Assembly (NCBI GenBank): GCA_900317745.1
Contig: ONHW01000003.1
Span: forward strand, 124,001-188,000
Direction: 5' to 3'
From: an uncultured Bacteroidales bacterium
Lineage (GTDB): Bacteria > Bacteroidota > Bacteroidia > Bacteroidales > Paludibacteraceae
DNA: 64,000 nucleotides
In this document: positions 52,232-61,618 of the stretch, one piece after another
Layout: every line of letters starts with the position of its first letter
How positions within the stretch are numbered: the first letter of the stretch is position 1
The notes under the pieces: model-generated
The model's database searches: none
What the model was told of the DNA's origin: nothing
Seen by the model: the letters and a program-made list of their open reading frames with translations, nothing else
Made by a program: the position numbers and the translations under genes

Positions 52232-53425
52232 ATGTTAGATCCATTTATCCAAACACACAAGTATCTGATTGAGCACGTACAGGTGCCCATGAGGCGTCAG
52301 TTAATGGACGAAATTGACTGGAGTGACCGATTGATAGCGATTAAAGGCGGTCGCGGTGTAGGTAAGACCGATTTCCTGTTGGCATACGCTCGCGAGAAAT
52401 CTCGCCGTCTGCCGCATGAGGCTCCGGGCGAGACGTTGTACGTGAACTTCAACAACTTCTATTTCTCACAGCACTCGCTGACAGAGTTTGCAGCCGAGTT
52501 TGTGAAGAAAGGCGGCAAGACCCTGCTCTTGGATCAGGTGTTCAAGTACCCAAACTGGGCTCACGACATACGTGTCTGCCACGACAAGTACAAAGCCTTG
52601 CACATTGTGTTTACGGCTTCGCCTGTGATGGATCTGGAGGGCGAAGAGTGCAAGGACTTGAACAATGTGGTGAAGATCTACAACTTACGCGGTTTCTCGC
52701 TGCGTGAGTACCTGAATCTGCAGGCGCATGTTCAGCTTGACACGTACTCGCTCGACGATATACTCCAGCACCACGAGCTCATAGCGCGTGAAGTGTTGAG
52801 TCAGGTTCGTCCGCAGCAGTATATGGACGCCTATCTGCACCACGGCTACTATCCGTCGTACTTGGAGAACAGGAACTTCAGCGAGGAGTTGCTGCGCACC
52901 ATGAACATGGCGTTGGAGGTAGATGTGCTGATTATCAAGCAGATTGACGTGCCGTATCTGAACAAGATTCGCAAGTTGCTCTATCTGATTATGGAGAACG
53001 CTCCGTATGTGCCGAACGTATCGACGTTGTCGGAGCAGATTGAGACGTCACGTGCCACCACGATGAACTACTTAGGTTACATGCAGCGTGCACGCCTGAT
53101 CAACCTGCTGTACGACGAAGGCAAGTCGTTCCCGAGCAAGCCGAGCAAGGTTTATCTGCAGAACACGAACATCGCGTACATGAACTTTGCGCGCGACATC
53201 ACGAACCAGGATATAGCCGAGACGTTCTTCTACAACTCGATTCACTCGTGCCACAAGATTAATTCGACGGAGCGTAATGCCATGTTCGTGATTGACGGCA
53301 AGCACTATTTCGACGTGAAAGACAAAATGCCGGTTCGTACGCCGATTCGTCCGACAGCCGTGGCGAACATCGAATACGGACGCGGAAACGCTATCCCGTT
53401 GTGGTTGTTCGGATTCCTCTACTAA
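52232..53425 (+). CDS. AAA_14/DUF4143-like ATPase
   Basis: The 397-residue protein has Walker A (AIKGGRGVGKTDFLL, about residues 36-50) and a Walker B-like LLLDQVFKYPNW in which the usual Glu is Gln. FTASPVMDLEGEE, the RGFSLREYLNLQ motif and a C-terminal winged-helix-like region (TSRATTMNYLGYMQRARLI) follow. It ends in a nuclease-fold-like part (ERNAMFVIDGKHYFDVK). It is related to, but distinct from, the ATPase at 1-1303. The Gln in Walker B may lower hydrolysis. Role unknown. Confidence 0.82.
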   Translation: MLDPFIQTHKYLIEHVQVPMRRQLMDEIDWSDRLIAIKGGRGVGKTDFLLAYAREKSRRLPHEAPGETLYVNFNNFYFSQHSLTEFAAEFVKKGGKTLLLDQVFKYPNWAHDIRVCHDKYKALHIVFTASPVMDLEGEECKDLNNVVKIYNLRGFSLREYLNLQAHVQLDTYSLDDILQHHELIAREVLSQVRPQQYMDAYLHHGYYPSYLENRNFSEELLRTMNMALEVDVLIIKQIDVPYLNKIRKLLYLIMENAPYVPNVSTLSEQIETSRATTMNYLGYMQRARLINLLYDEGKSFPSKPSKVYLQNTNIAYMNFARDITNQDIAETFFYNSIHSCHKINSTERNAMFVIDGKHYFDVKDKMPVRTPIRPTAVANIEYGRGNAIPLWLFGFLY

Positions 53426-53441
53426 GTAACGCGGACGTTCA

Positions 53442-53556
53442 GCATGCGAACGTAATGCTAACGAGATGCGAACGAGTAAAGTCTAGGATTACCCCGATAA
53501 AGGATTGATAAAACCCCGACAAAGGATTGACAAAACATCGATAAAACCCCGATTAT
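53442..53556 (+). repeat. 11-bp-period array before nifJ
   Basis: GCATGCGAACG, TAATGCTAACG and AGATGCGAACG (53442-53474) come first. CCCCGATAAAG, GATTGATAAAA, CCCCGACAAAG, GATTGACAAAA, CATCGATAAAA and CCCCGATTATC follow from 53492. The phase is nearly unbroken over about 115 bp. Confidence 0.85.
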
Positions 53557-53619
53557 CCCGCACGTTTTTAGCGTGACGGAGAAAAAAATGCAAACAGATA
53601 AAAAAGAATACAATAATCT

Positions 53620-56600
53620 ATGGCAGAAAAGAAATTTATGACAATGGACGGCAACGCTGCAGCAGCGCATATTGCGTATATGTTCAGCGAGGTAGCCGCC
53701 ATTTATCCTATCACTCCGTCGTCGCCCATGGCGGAGAACGTTGATGAGTGGGCAGCACAAGGCCGCAAGAACATGTTCGGCGAGACTGTTCTGGTACAAG
53801 AGATGCAGAGCGAGGGCGGTGCAGCAGGCGCTGTACACGGTTCGCTTCAGGCAGGTGCGTTGACCACGACGTTCACCGCATCGCAGGGACTGCTGCTGAT
53901 GATTCCGAACATGTACAAGATAGCCGGCGAGTTGCTGCCGACGGTATTCCATGTATCGGCTCGTACGCTTGCCAGCCACGTGCTGTGTATCTTCGGTGAC
54001 CATCAGGATGTGATGGCTTGCCGTCAGACAGGTTTTGCCATGCTGGCCGAAGGCAGTGTACAGGAAGTGATGGATCTGGCCGGTGTAGCCCACTTGGCAA
54101 CGATCAAGAGCCGCGTGCCTTTCCTGAACTTCTTCGACGGTTTCCGTACCTCGCACGAGTATCAGAAAGTTGAGGTAGTGGATATGGAAGATCTGCGTCC
54201 GCTGGTAGATATGAAGGCGTTGCAGGAATTCCGCGAGCGTGCGCTGAGCCCGATGCGCCCTGTAATGCGCGGTATGGCAGAGAACCCCGACGTATTCTTC
54301 ACCCATCGTGAGGCTTGCAACAGCTGGTACAACGGCGTGGAAGATATTGTGAGCGATTATATGGACAAGATCAGCGAGATCACCGGTAGAAAGTACCGTC
54401 CGTTCTCGTACTACGGCGACAAGGAAGCCGAGAATATCATCATTTGTATGGGTTCAGCCTGCGAGGCTATCCGCGAGGTGATTGATTATGAGGCAGCCAA
54501 CGGCAAGAAACTTGGTATGATCAATGTTCACCTGTATCGTCCGTTCAGCCTGAAGTACCTGAAAGAGGCTCTGCCTGCAAGTGTTAAGCGTATCTGCGTA
54601 CTTGACCGCACGAAAGAGCCGGGCGCTAACGGCGAGCCGTTGTATCTGGACGTAAAGGATGCATTGGACGAGCTCGGATTGCAGAATATATTGGTTGTAG
54701 GCGGTCGTTACGGTTTGGGTTCGAACGATACAACTCCGGCACAGATGCTGGCAGTATTCGAGAATCTGGCTCTGCCGCAGCCGAAGAACCACTTCACCGT
54801 AGGTATAGTAGATGACGTGACGTTCACCAGTCTGCCTGTAGGCGAAGAGATCGCCATGGGCGGCAAGGGAATGTTCCAGGCCAAGTTCTACGGTTTGGGT
54901 GCTGACGGTACAGTAGGTGCCAACAAGAACTCCGTGAAGATCATCGGCGACACGACCGACAAATATTGCCAGGCATACTTCTCGTACGACTCGAAGAAGT
55001 CGGGCGGTTTCACCTGCTCGCACTTGCGTTTCGGCGACGAGCCTATTCACTCGACGTATCTGGTAACCACTCCGAATTTTGTGGCTTGCCACGTACAGGC
55101 TTACCTGCACATGTACGACGTTACGCGCGGCTTGCAGAAAGGTGGTACGTTCCTACTGAATACCATCTATGAAGGTGAGGAGTTGGTTAAGTTCATGCCG
55201 AACAAAGTAAAGAAATACTTTGCAGACAACGATATCAAGGTTTACTATATCAACGCCACGAAGATTGCTCAGGAGATTGGTTTGGGCAACCGTACGAACA
55301 CTATTCTTCAGTCGGCATTCTTCCGTATCACGGGCGTTATCCCTGTAGAGAAAGCCGTTGAGGAGATGAAACACTTCATCGTTAAGTCGTACGGCAAGAA
55401 GGGCGAGGATGTAGTGAACAAGAACTATGCAGCCGTTGACCGCGGCGGCGAGTACAAAGAGTTGGCTATCGACAAGGCTTGGTCGGCACTGGATGCTGCA
55501 GCCGATGTCATTAAGCCGACTGACGGAACGGAGTTTGTGAACAAGGTTGTTCGTCCGATCAACGCACAGGACGGTGACCTGCTGCCTGTAAGCGCTTTCA
55601 AGGAAGTAGCCGACGGCACATGGCCCAGCGGCACAGCGAAGTTTGAGAAGCGCGGTGTATCGGCTTTCGTACCGGTATGGAACGCCGACAACTGTATACA
55701 ATGTAATAAGTGCGCGTACGTGTGCCCGCACGCCTGCGTACGCCCGTTCGTATTAGATGAAGAGGAGATGAAGGGCTTCCAGGCTCCGACCATCGAGATC
55801 AAGGCTCCTGCCAACATGAAGGGTATGCACTTCCGCATCCAGGTAGGCGTAATGGACTGCTTAGGTTGCGGCAACTGCGTGGACGTATGTCCGGGTAACC
55901 CGAAGACCGGCAAGGCACTGCAGATGGTTCCGCTGGAGGGACAAGAGGCAGAGGCTGCTAACTGGCTGTACTGCGCAGAAAAGGTTAAGAGCAAACAAGA
56001 CCTCGTAGATATTCAGGCTAATGTTAAGAACTCGCAGTTCGCAACGCCGTTGTTTGAGTTCTCGGGCGCATGCTCGGGTTGTGGTGAGACACCGTACCTG
56101 AAACTGATCAGCCAACTCTTCGGCGACCGCGAGATTGCCGCCAACGCAACAGGTTGTACGTCAATCTACTCGGGTTCTGTACCTTCCACACCTTACACGG
56201 TGAACGCACAAGGTCACGGACCTGCCTGGTCGAACTCTCTGTTTGAGGACTTCTGCGAATACGGATTGGGTATGCAGATTGCTCACAAGAAGATCAAAGA
56301 GCGTCTGGTAATCCTGATGACCAAAGCACAGGATTGCGACAAGTGCTCCGACGAACTGAAAGCAATGTTCAAAGAGTGGATTGAGAACAAGAACAACGCC
56401 GAGGTAACGAAACGTCTGTATGAGCCGATGGTAAAAGCCATGGAGGCTTGCGGATGCGACGATTGCAAGGAGATCTTGAAATACAAGGATCATATCGTTA
56501 AGCGCAGCCAGTGGATCATCGGCGGCGACGGCGCATCGTACGATATCGGTTACGGCGGATTGGATCACGTGATTGCTTCGGGTGAGGATGTAAACATTCT

Positions 56601-57159
56601 GGTACTGGATACCGAGGTTTACTCGAACACGGGCGGTCAGGCATCGAAGGCTACGCCTATCGGCGCTATTGCGAAGTTTGCTGCTTCAGGCAAGCGCGTG
56701 CGCAAGAAAGACCTGGGTATGATCGCCACCACCTACGGCTATGTATATGTAGCTCAGATTGCCATGGGTGCCGATCAGGCTCAGACGCTGAAAGCGTTGC
56801 GTGAGGCAGAGGCTTATCCCGGACCATCGTTGGTTATCGCTTACGCTCCGTGTATCAACCACGGTCTGAAAGCCGGTATGGGCAAGAGCCAGGCCGAGGA
56901 AGCCAAAGCTGTAGAGTGCGGCTACTGGCACTTGTGGCGTTACAACCCGATGCTGGAGGCAGAGGGCAAGAACCCGTTCCAGTATGATTCAAAAGAACCT
57001 CAATGGGATAAGTTCATTGACTATCTCAAGGGGGAGGTTCGCTTTGCGAGCGTAATGAAGCAGTATCCGAAGGAGGCAGACGAGTTGTTCAATGCCGCCA
57101 AGGAGAATGCTCAGTGGCGCTACAAGAGTTATCAACGAATGTTATCAACACAATGGTAA
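53620..57159 (+). CDS. nifJ: Pyruvate:ferredoxin (flavodoxin) oxidoreductase
   Basis: The 1179-residue single-chain enzyme has the PFOR domain order. The N-terminal pyrimidine domain has IYPITPSSPMAENVDEWA. Two [4Fe-4S] motifs follow: CIQCNKCAYVCPHAC (about residue 691) and CLGCGNCVDVCPGNP (about 747). The proximal CSGCGETPYLKL (about 817) and the thiamine-diphosphate domain GGDGASYDIGYGGLD with VYSNTGGQ complete it. It converts pyruvate and CoA to acetyl-CoA, CO2 and reduced ferredoxin in anaerobes. Length is standard. Codon use is near the strongest in the window, fitting high expression. It overlaps the next gene by 7 bp. Confidence 0.97.
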   Translation: MAEKKFMTMDGNAAAAHIAYMFSEVAAIYPITPSSPMAENVDEWAAQGRKNMFGETVLVQEMQSEGGAAGAVHGSLQAGALTTTFTASQGLLLMIPNMYKIAGELLPTVFHVSARTLASHVLCIFGDHQDVMACRQTGFAMLAEGSVQEVMDLAGVAHLATIKSRVPFLNFFDGFRTSHEYQKVEVVDMEDLRPLVDMKALQEFRERALSPMRPVMRGMAENPDVFFTHREACNSWYNGVEDIVSDYMDKISEITGRKYRPFSYYGDKEAENIIICMGSACEAIREVIDYEAANGKKLGMINVHLYRPFSLKYLKEALPASVKRICVLDRTKEPGANGEPLYLDVKDALDELGLQNILVVGGRYGLGSNDTTPAQMLAVFENLALPQPKNHFTVGIVDDVTFTSLPVGEEIAMGGKGMFQAKFYGLGADGTVGANKNSVKIIGDTTDKYCQAYFSYDSKKSGGFTCSHLRFGDEPIHSTYLVTTPNFVACHVQAYLHMYDVTRGLQKGGTFLLNTIYEGEELVKFMPNKVKKYFADNDIKVYYINATKIAQEIGLGNRTNTILQSAFFRITGVIPVEKAVEEMKHFIVKSYGKKGEDVVNKNYAAVDRGGEYKELAIDKAWSALDAAADVIKPTDGTEFVNKVVRPINAQDGDLLPVSAFKEVADGTWPSGTAKFEKRGVSAFVPVWNADNCIQCNKCAYVCPHACVRPFVLDEEEMKGFQAPTIEIKAPANMKGMHFRIQVGVMDCLGCGNCVDVCPGNPKTGKALQMVPLEGQEAEAANWLYCAEKVKSKQDLVDIQANVKNSQFATPLFEFSGACSGCGETPYLKLISQLFGDREIAANATGCTSIYSGSVPSTPYTVNAQGHGPAWSNSLFEDFCEYGLGMQIAHKKIKERLVILMTKAQDCDKCSDELKAMFKEWIENKNNAEVTKRLYEPMVKAMEACGCDDCKEILKYKDHIVKRSQWIIGGDGASYDIGYGGLDHVIASGEDVNILVLDTEVYSNTGGQASKATPIGAIAKFAASGKRVRKKDLGMIATTYGYVYVAQIAMGADQAQTLKALREAEAYPGPSLVIAYAPCINHGLKAGMGKSQAEEAKAVECGYWHLWRYNPMLEAEGKNPFQYDSKEPQWDKFIDYLKGEVRFASVMKQYPKEADELFNAAKENAQWRYKSYQRMLSTQW

Positions 57160-58259
57160 AACAAACAAGAACACGTTCAGCATGGTTGCGCTTGTCGATT
57201 TTGATAAGCGCAGCCGTGCTCGGCGTGACCAACCTTCACGCCCAGCATGCCTTTGAGTATGCCGCGCGTGTTGGTGCAAATGCTCTGCTTTACAACTCCG
57301 ACTACGGCAAGCCGATGCCCAACTACAATGTGGGTATGGACTTCTCGTGGAAGTACCGTTCGCCGTATTATATAGGTGTACGTATGGGCTTGGGAATAGA
57401 TGTAGCCGCCAGCACGTTCGTGGGCAAAGATCCCACTAATCCGTCGCTGGGTTATGCCGACCATTACGTAGTGCCGGAGTGGTACGACTATGACCACGAT
57501 ATAGTGAACTACAGCTACGAGATGGGACGTATCACCGAGACGCAACAGCTGATTATTGCTTCCGCGCCGGTTCAGTTGGGCGTATTCATAGGCGACTTCA
57601 GCATGTTCATCGGTGCCCGTTTCGGCGTACCCGTTCACGGATGTTACTGGCAGCGCGTGAAAGATGCCGATGTGACGTTGCGTTATCCCAATGTGTGGGG
57701 TGGTGAAGACATCGTAATCGGCAAGAACACACAAGGCGAGCTCGATCCGAATACAGGTGAATATACACCTTATGAGTTTATCGAGAGTTTGCAGGCAGGC
57801 GTGTTGCACAAAACAGTAAACGGTATCAAGCCTTTGACGAATGGTCAGTATGCGCAGTATAACTATCATATAACTGCGATGCTCGACCTGAACTACAGTT
57901 TCAAGGTAGGTGACAATACCGATTTTGCTATCGGTGCGTATCTGGAGTATGACCCAATAGGTTTCACTCCGAAAGCAACGGACAACACTTCGCTCATGGA
58001 GTGGCGTTACACGGTAGATGACCGCTCCAATACGCCTATCTTCCGCCGCGAGTACAGTTCGGTGCTGCAAGCCAATCGTGCAGACGGTATATCCATGCGC
58101 CATGAGGGCGAGTTGGGCGATACGCCGGTTGTACGGAAGTATCACCGCGCAAGTGTAGGTCTGCGCCTGAGCGTGAGCCTGTGGAGTGTACCATTGGATT
58201 TTGGCAAGAACTACAGAAAGCAGCAATTGTACAAAGTCTGCATGTGCGACTTCTTCTGA
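57153..58259 (+). CDS. Outer-membrane beta-barrel-like protein, unknown function
   Basis: From the ATG at 57153 the product is 368 residues with a signal peptide (LSILISAAVLGVTNLHAQ). Alternating aromatic strands typical of a small barrel follow (FEYAARVGANALLYNSDYG, YYIGVRMGLGIDVAA, FAIGAYLEYDPIGF). It ends near LRLSVSLWSVPLDFGKNYR, with a short Cys-rich tail CMCDFF that is unusual. It overlaps the end of nifJ by 7 bp and precedes gmk. I do not recognise the family. Confidence 0.7.
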   Translation: MVKQTRTRSAWLRLSILISAAVLGVTNLHAQHAFEYAARVGANALLYNSDYGKPMPNYNVGMDFSWKYRSPYYIGVRMGLGIDVAASTFVGKDPTNPSLGYADHYVVPEWYDYDHDIVNYSYEMGRITETQQLIIASAPVQLGVFIGDFSMFIGARFGVPVHGCYWQRVKDADVTLRYPNVWGGEDIVIGKNTQGELDPNTGEYTPYEFIESLQAGVLHKTVNGIKPLTNGQYAQYNYHITAMLDLNYSFKVGDNTDFAIGAYLEYDPIGFTPKATDNTSLMEWRYTVDDRSNTPIFRREYSSVLQANRADGISMRHEGELGDTPVVRKYHRASVGLRLSVSLWSVPLDFGKNYRKQQLYKVCMCDFF

Positions 58260-58313
58260 TTTCGTATAATCTGTTGGTTGGTAGAACATTATCTGCAAAA
58301 CACGTAGTAGCCT

Positions 58314-58868
58314 ATGATTCTTATTTTTTCCGCCCCGAGCGGCTCAGGAAAATCCACATTAGTACAGTACCTGCTTGACACGCGTCAAGATATAGAGCTC
58401 AGTATTAGTGCTACTACGCGTGCGCCTCGCGGTCAAGAGCAAGACGGTCGCGAATACTACTTTATCACTCCCGAGCGATTCGAGCAACTCATAAAAGAAG
58501 ATGCGTTTGTGGAGTGGCAGCAAGTGTATAAAGGAACTTATTACGGCACACTCCGTTCGGAGATCGAGCGCATAGAGAACGCCGGTCACCATGTGGTGTT
58601 TGATATAGATGTGAAGGGCGGGATCAATGTCAAACGTATGTTCGGCGACCGTGCGCTTGCGATATTTATCTCACCACCCTCGATAGAGGCATTGCGCGAA
58701 CGTCTGACCAAGCGCGGAACAGACTCGCCGGAGAAGATTGAGGAGCGTCTGGCAAAAGCCGAGATAGAGATGGCCGATGCGCCGCTGTTTGACACGATTC
58801 TGGTCAACGACGATCTGGCTACTACCAAGAAAGAACTGGACAAAGAACTGGCAAAGTTCTTAGGCTGA
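58314..58868 (+). CDS. gmk: Guanylate kinase
   Basis: The 184-residue product has P-loop SAPSGSGKST (6-15), the GMP-binding region ISATTRAPRGQEQDGREYYF and the lid region RLTKRGTDSPEKIEERL. It phosphorylates GMP to GDP. Length is normal. It lies 33 bp upstream of nadD, a common pairing in Bacteroidota. Confidence 0.96.
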   Translation: MILIFSAPSGSGKSTLVQYLLDTRQDIELSISATTRAPRGQEQDGREYYFITPERFEQLIKEDAFVEWQQVYKGTYYGTLRSEIERIENAGHHVVFDIDVKGGINVKRMFGDRALAIFISPPSIEALRERLTKRGTDSPEKIEERLAKAEIEMADAPLFDTILVNDDLATTKKELDKELAKFLG

Positions 58869-58901
58869 TACACATGCCGAGGCATGTAAACGAAAAAAAA
58901 T

Positions 58902-59456
58902 ATGCTGATAGCAATATACGGCGGCTCGTTCAATCCGTTGCATTTCGGTCATACGGGAATGGCGGCGTGGGTGGCGGAGCATACGGCGGTAGATGAGGTT
59001 TGGCTGATGGTTACGCCAAACAACCCGCTGAAAGCGAGTGGCATGCTTGCCGACGAACAAGTACGCCTGCAGTCAGCAAGAGAGGAGATACAACGGCTAC
59101 AAGCCAGCCGTCAATCAAAAGGAATAGCGCATGTGCGCGTGAGTGACTTTGAGTTCGCGCTACCGCGACCGTCGTACACCGCGAACACGTTGCGCGAACT
59201 GGAGAAAACTTATCCCGAACACCGGTTCGCCCTGCTGATAGGTCAGGACAACTGGAACATACGCCAACAATGGCGGGAGTGGGAGGCTATACAAGCCCGA
59301 TACCCGATATATGTTTACCCTCGCGGTAAGGAAGGGATGGAGCAGATAGAACGCGAAACAGAAGGGCTGAGCGGGGAGATTCATCTGCTGAAAGATGCGC
59401 CGCTGTTCGATATATCCAGCACTCAACTGCGTGAGCAGAACAAAGATAACAAATAG
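58902..59456 (+). CDS. nadD: Nicotinate-nucleotide adenylyltransferase
   Basis: The 184-residue product starts IAIYGGSFNPLHFGHTGMAA, the nucleotidylyltransferase (H/T)xGH signature. It ends with LFDISSTQLREQNK, the conserved ISSTxLR motif. It makes deamido-NAD from nicotinate mononucleotide and ATP. Length is slightly short but complete. It follows gmk in the same operon. Confidence 0.94.
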   Translation: MLIAIYGGSFNPLHFGHTGMAAWVAEHTAVDEVWLMVTPNNPLKASGMLADEQVRLQSAREEIQRLQASRQSKGIAHVRVSDFEFALPRPSYTANTLRELEKTYPEHRFALLIGQDNWNIRQQWREWEAIQARYPIYVYPRGKEGMEQIERETEGLSGEIHLLKDAPLFDISSTQLREQNKDNK

Positions 59457-59500
59457 AAAAACAATAACATAAAAAATAACAATTTAAAATATTTATAGAC

Positions 59501-59749
59501 ATGACACGTACAACATTTAACCGTCTTCGTGAAGTTAAGGACAGTCTGCCCCACGGCAGCATGGACAAGATTGCCGCAGAATTAGGCGTCAGCGCCGATG
59601 AGGTTCGCGCCTATTTCAACGGAACCGGTTCAGCTGATGCCGGCTATCATATCGAGCCGGGCCCTGACGGAGGCATTGTTATGCTGGGTGACACCCGCAT
59701 TCTTGAGGTAGCCCTGCGCGTAGCATGGGAGGCCAAAAACAACCTCTAA
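59501..59749 (+). CDS. Small helix-turn-helix-like protein
   Basis: The 82-residue product (MTRTTFNRLREVKDSLPHGS...) contains MDKIAAELGVSADEVRAYFNG, which reads like a helix-turn-helix. A C-terminal part, GIVMLGDTRILEVALRVAWE, follows. Similar small proteins occur in Bacteroidota. A DNA-binding or regulatory role is inferred, not shown. It is 9 bp from the next gene. Confidence 0.6.
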   Translation: MTRTTFNRLREVKDSLPHGSMDKIAAELGVSADEVRAYFNGTGSADAGYHIEPGPDGGIVMLGDTRILEVALRVAWEAKNNL

Positions 59750-59758
59750 GACGCAGAG

Positions 59759-60583
59759 ATGATATCCTCACGTCATTATGGGGGATACTTACATCGAGGG
59801 CTTACTCTTTCCGTTTTGGCAGGAGTAATGCTCTCTTTGTTTTCGCTTCATAGCCAGGCACAGGATTTTAACTGGTACGCGCGAGCCGAAATAGATGCCA
59901 ATTATGTGTGGCGCGGTCTGTATAACGGCGGGTTGAGTCTGGTGGCGGAGACAGAAGTCAGTTACTACGGTTTTTTTGCCAATATGTGGTGGAACGTAGG
60001 TGCAACCGATTGGAAGTGGGGTAAGAAAGATGCAGCCGGAAAAGCTGTGACAGGCTTGAATCCGGAAGTAGATATATCCCTTGGCTATCGCTGGCGCGGG
60101 TTGTCGGTGCTGTTTATGCACATGTATTATTTCGATCATTATGCCGACGGGCGAATGTCGCGATATTTTGATTGGAATAATTATGCCCCCGGAGGCGGCG
60201 GTGTAACCACCGAGTGGCGTATATCCTACCGCATATCGGACAAAGTACCGTTACGCCTGATGTGGTGTACGCGCACCTTCGGGCGCGACGGATATATGCA
60301 GAACGGTGAACTCAAACGTGCTTACTCAACGTATATCGAGGCGCGTTACGACCAACCGCTGCCGTACGACATAACCTTGTCAGGCGTGATAGGTTTGACA
60401 CCGTGGCGGAGTATGTACACAGGGTTCGAAAAGGAGTTTGCCGTGGTCAATCTCTCTGTCGGGCTGAGCAAGTCCTGGCAGATAGCGAAAGGTTATTCGG
60501 TGGATATAGGAGGTGTGCTGATGTTCAATCCCAGCAGTATGCAGCCGCTATGGAACATAGTGACAGGAGTGACATTTGATTAG
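59759..60583 (+). CDS. Outer-membrane barrel-like protein, paralogue 1
   Basis: The 274-residue product has a leader (LSVLAGVMLSLFSLHSQAQ) and strands rich in aromatics. VWRGLYNGGLSLVAETEVSY, AYSTYIEARYDQPLPYDITL and VIGLTPW are shared with the next gene at 60746-61606. Barrel architecture is likely; function is unknown. The first ATG gives a rather long leader, and a start a few codons later is possible. Confidence 0.7.
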   Translation: MISSRHYGGYLHRGLTLSVLAGVMLSLFSLHSQAQDFNWYARAEIDANYVWRGLYNGGLSLVAETEVSYYGFFANMWWNVGATDWKWGKKDAAGKAVTGLNPEVDISLGYRWRGLSVLFMHMYYFDHYADGRMSRYFDWNNYAPGGGGVTTEWRISYRISDKVPLRLMWCTRTFGRDGYMQNGELKRAYSTYIEARYDQPLPYDITLSGVIGLTPWRSMYTGFEKEFAVVNLSVGLSKSWQIAKGYSVDIGGVLMFNPSSMQPLWNIVTGVTFD

Positions 60584-60599
60584 ACAAACTGCGATCACT

Positions 60600-60665
60600 C
60601 CCGATAACGGCCCGATAACGGCTCGAAAACGGAACGGAAACGGATCGGGAATGGAACGGAAACGG
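60600..60665 (+). repeat. 11-bp-period array, six units
   Basis: The units are CCCGATAACGG (twice), CTCGAAAACGG, AACGGAAACGG, ATCGGGAATGG and AACGGAAACGG, in exact register. It lies between the two paralogous barrel genes. Confidence 0.93.
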
Positions 60666-60745
60666 GGTGAAAAAACTCCGGCAAAAGTGAAAGAAAAAAT
60701 TTAACAATCATATAACAAATAACAAAAAGTATAACAAATAAAAGA

Positions 60746-61606
60746 ATGAAAAAATTTACATTGATTATGGCGTTGCTTGCCATGTTTGTAGCACCTGAAC
60801 TTCAAGCTGTGGAATTTGCCTATGATGCAGGTGCCGAGGTTGTATCCGCGTATTTGTGGCGCGGTCAATATAACGGCGGTTTGAGTTTTCAGCCTGATTT
60901 GGAGATCGGCTACGACGGCGATCTGACATCGTTGCGCGTAGGCGTGTGGGGTAGTATTGGTGCTTCAGACTGGAAGTTCGTGAAGGGACTTGCCAAGATG
61001 GAGGGATATAATCCGAATACATATTTTGTTCCCGAGATGGATATTATGATCAACTTCAACGTAGGCGGTCTTATTCTCGGTGCTACGCATTACTACTATT
61101 TTGGCGGCAGCCCGTTCCTCAACTGGGGTAAGTTTGATCCGGTTGAAGGTTCGGCAGGCACGAGCCAGACAGAGGTGACTGTAGGTTACGACTTCCGCAA
61201 CAAGTGCGAGTTCCCCTTGACCGTAACCTGGAACACGATGGTTGCAGGTGACGACCTTGTAGAAGACACCAAAAAGAACGACGGCACGTACAAACGTGCG
61301 TTCTCAACCTATATCGAGGCCAAGTACGACCAACCGCTTCCGTTCGAGATGACGCTTAGTCTGGCTTTAGGTGTGTCGCCGTGGGCAAGTGATGTGTATG
61401 GCAACGAGAAATTTGCTGTAACGAACATCTCAGCCCGTTTGGAGAAAGAGTGGGAGTTTGACGCATGCTCGCTCAACCTGTTTGCGATGGGTTCAATCAA
61501 TACCGACAAGATTAACAAAACCAATATCTTCGTCTGGGAAGCCGGTGACGACAAGCTGTATCTGCAGAAGTTGAACGGCTGCATCGGTCTGGGCGTTTGG
61601 TTCTAA
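60746..61606 (+). CDS. Outer-membrane barrel-like protein, paralogue 2
   Basis: The 286-residue product has a clear signal peptide (KKFTLIMALLAMFVAPELQA). YLWRGQYNGGLSFQPDLEIG, AFSTYIEAKYDQPLPFEMTL and ALGVSPWASD align with paralogue 1, so the two arose by tandem duplication. Strands alternate hydrophobic and polar and the chain ends CIGLGVWF, fitting an outer-membrane barrel. Substrate unknown. Confidence 0.72.
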   Translation: MKKFTLIMALLAMFVAPELQAVEFAYDAGAEVVSAYLWRGQYNGGLSFQPDLEIGYDGDLTSLRVGVWGSIGASDWKFVKGLAKMEGYNPNTYFVPEMDIMINFNVGGLILGATHYYYFGGSPFLNWGKFDPVEGSAGTSQTEVTVGYDFRNKCEFPLTVTWNTMVAGDDLVEDTKKNDGTYKRAFSTYIEAKYDQPLPFEMTLSLALGVSPWASDVYGNEKFAVTNISARLEKEWEFDACSLNLFAMGSINTDKINKTNIFVWEAGDDKLYLQKLNGCIGLGVWF

Positions 61607-61618
61607 TCCTGACTGCTT

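Noticed and set aside
57177..58298. A 373-codon minus-strand frame opposite the barrel-like gene after nifJ
   Set aside because: The plus-strand product has a signal peptide and barrel-like strands and overlaps nifJ neatly. The reverse one has no features.
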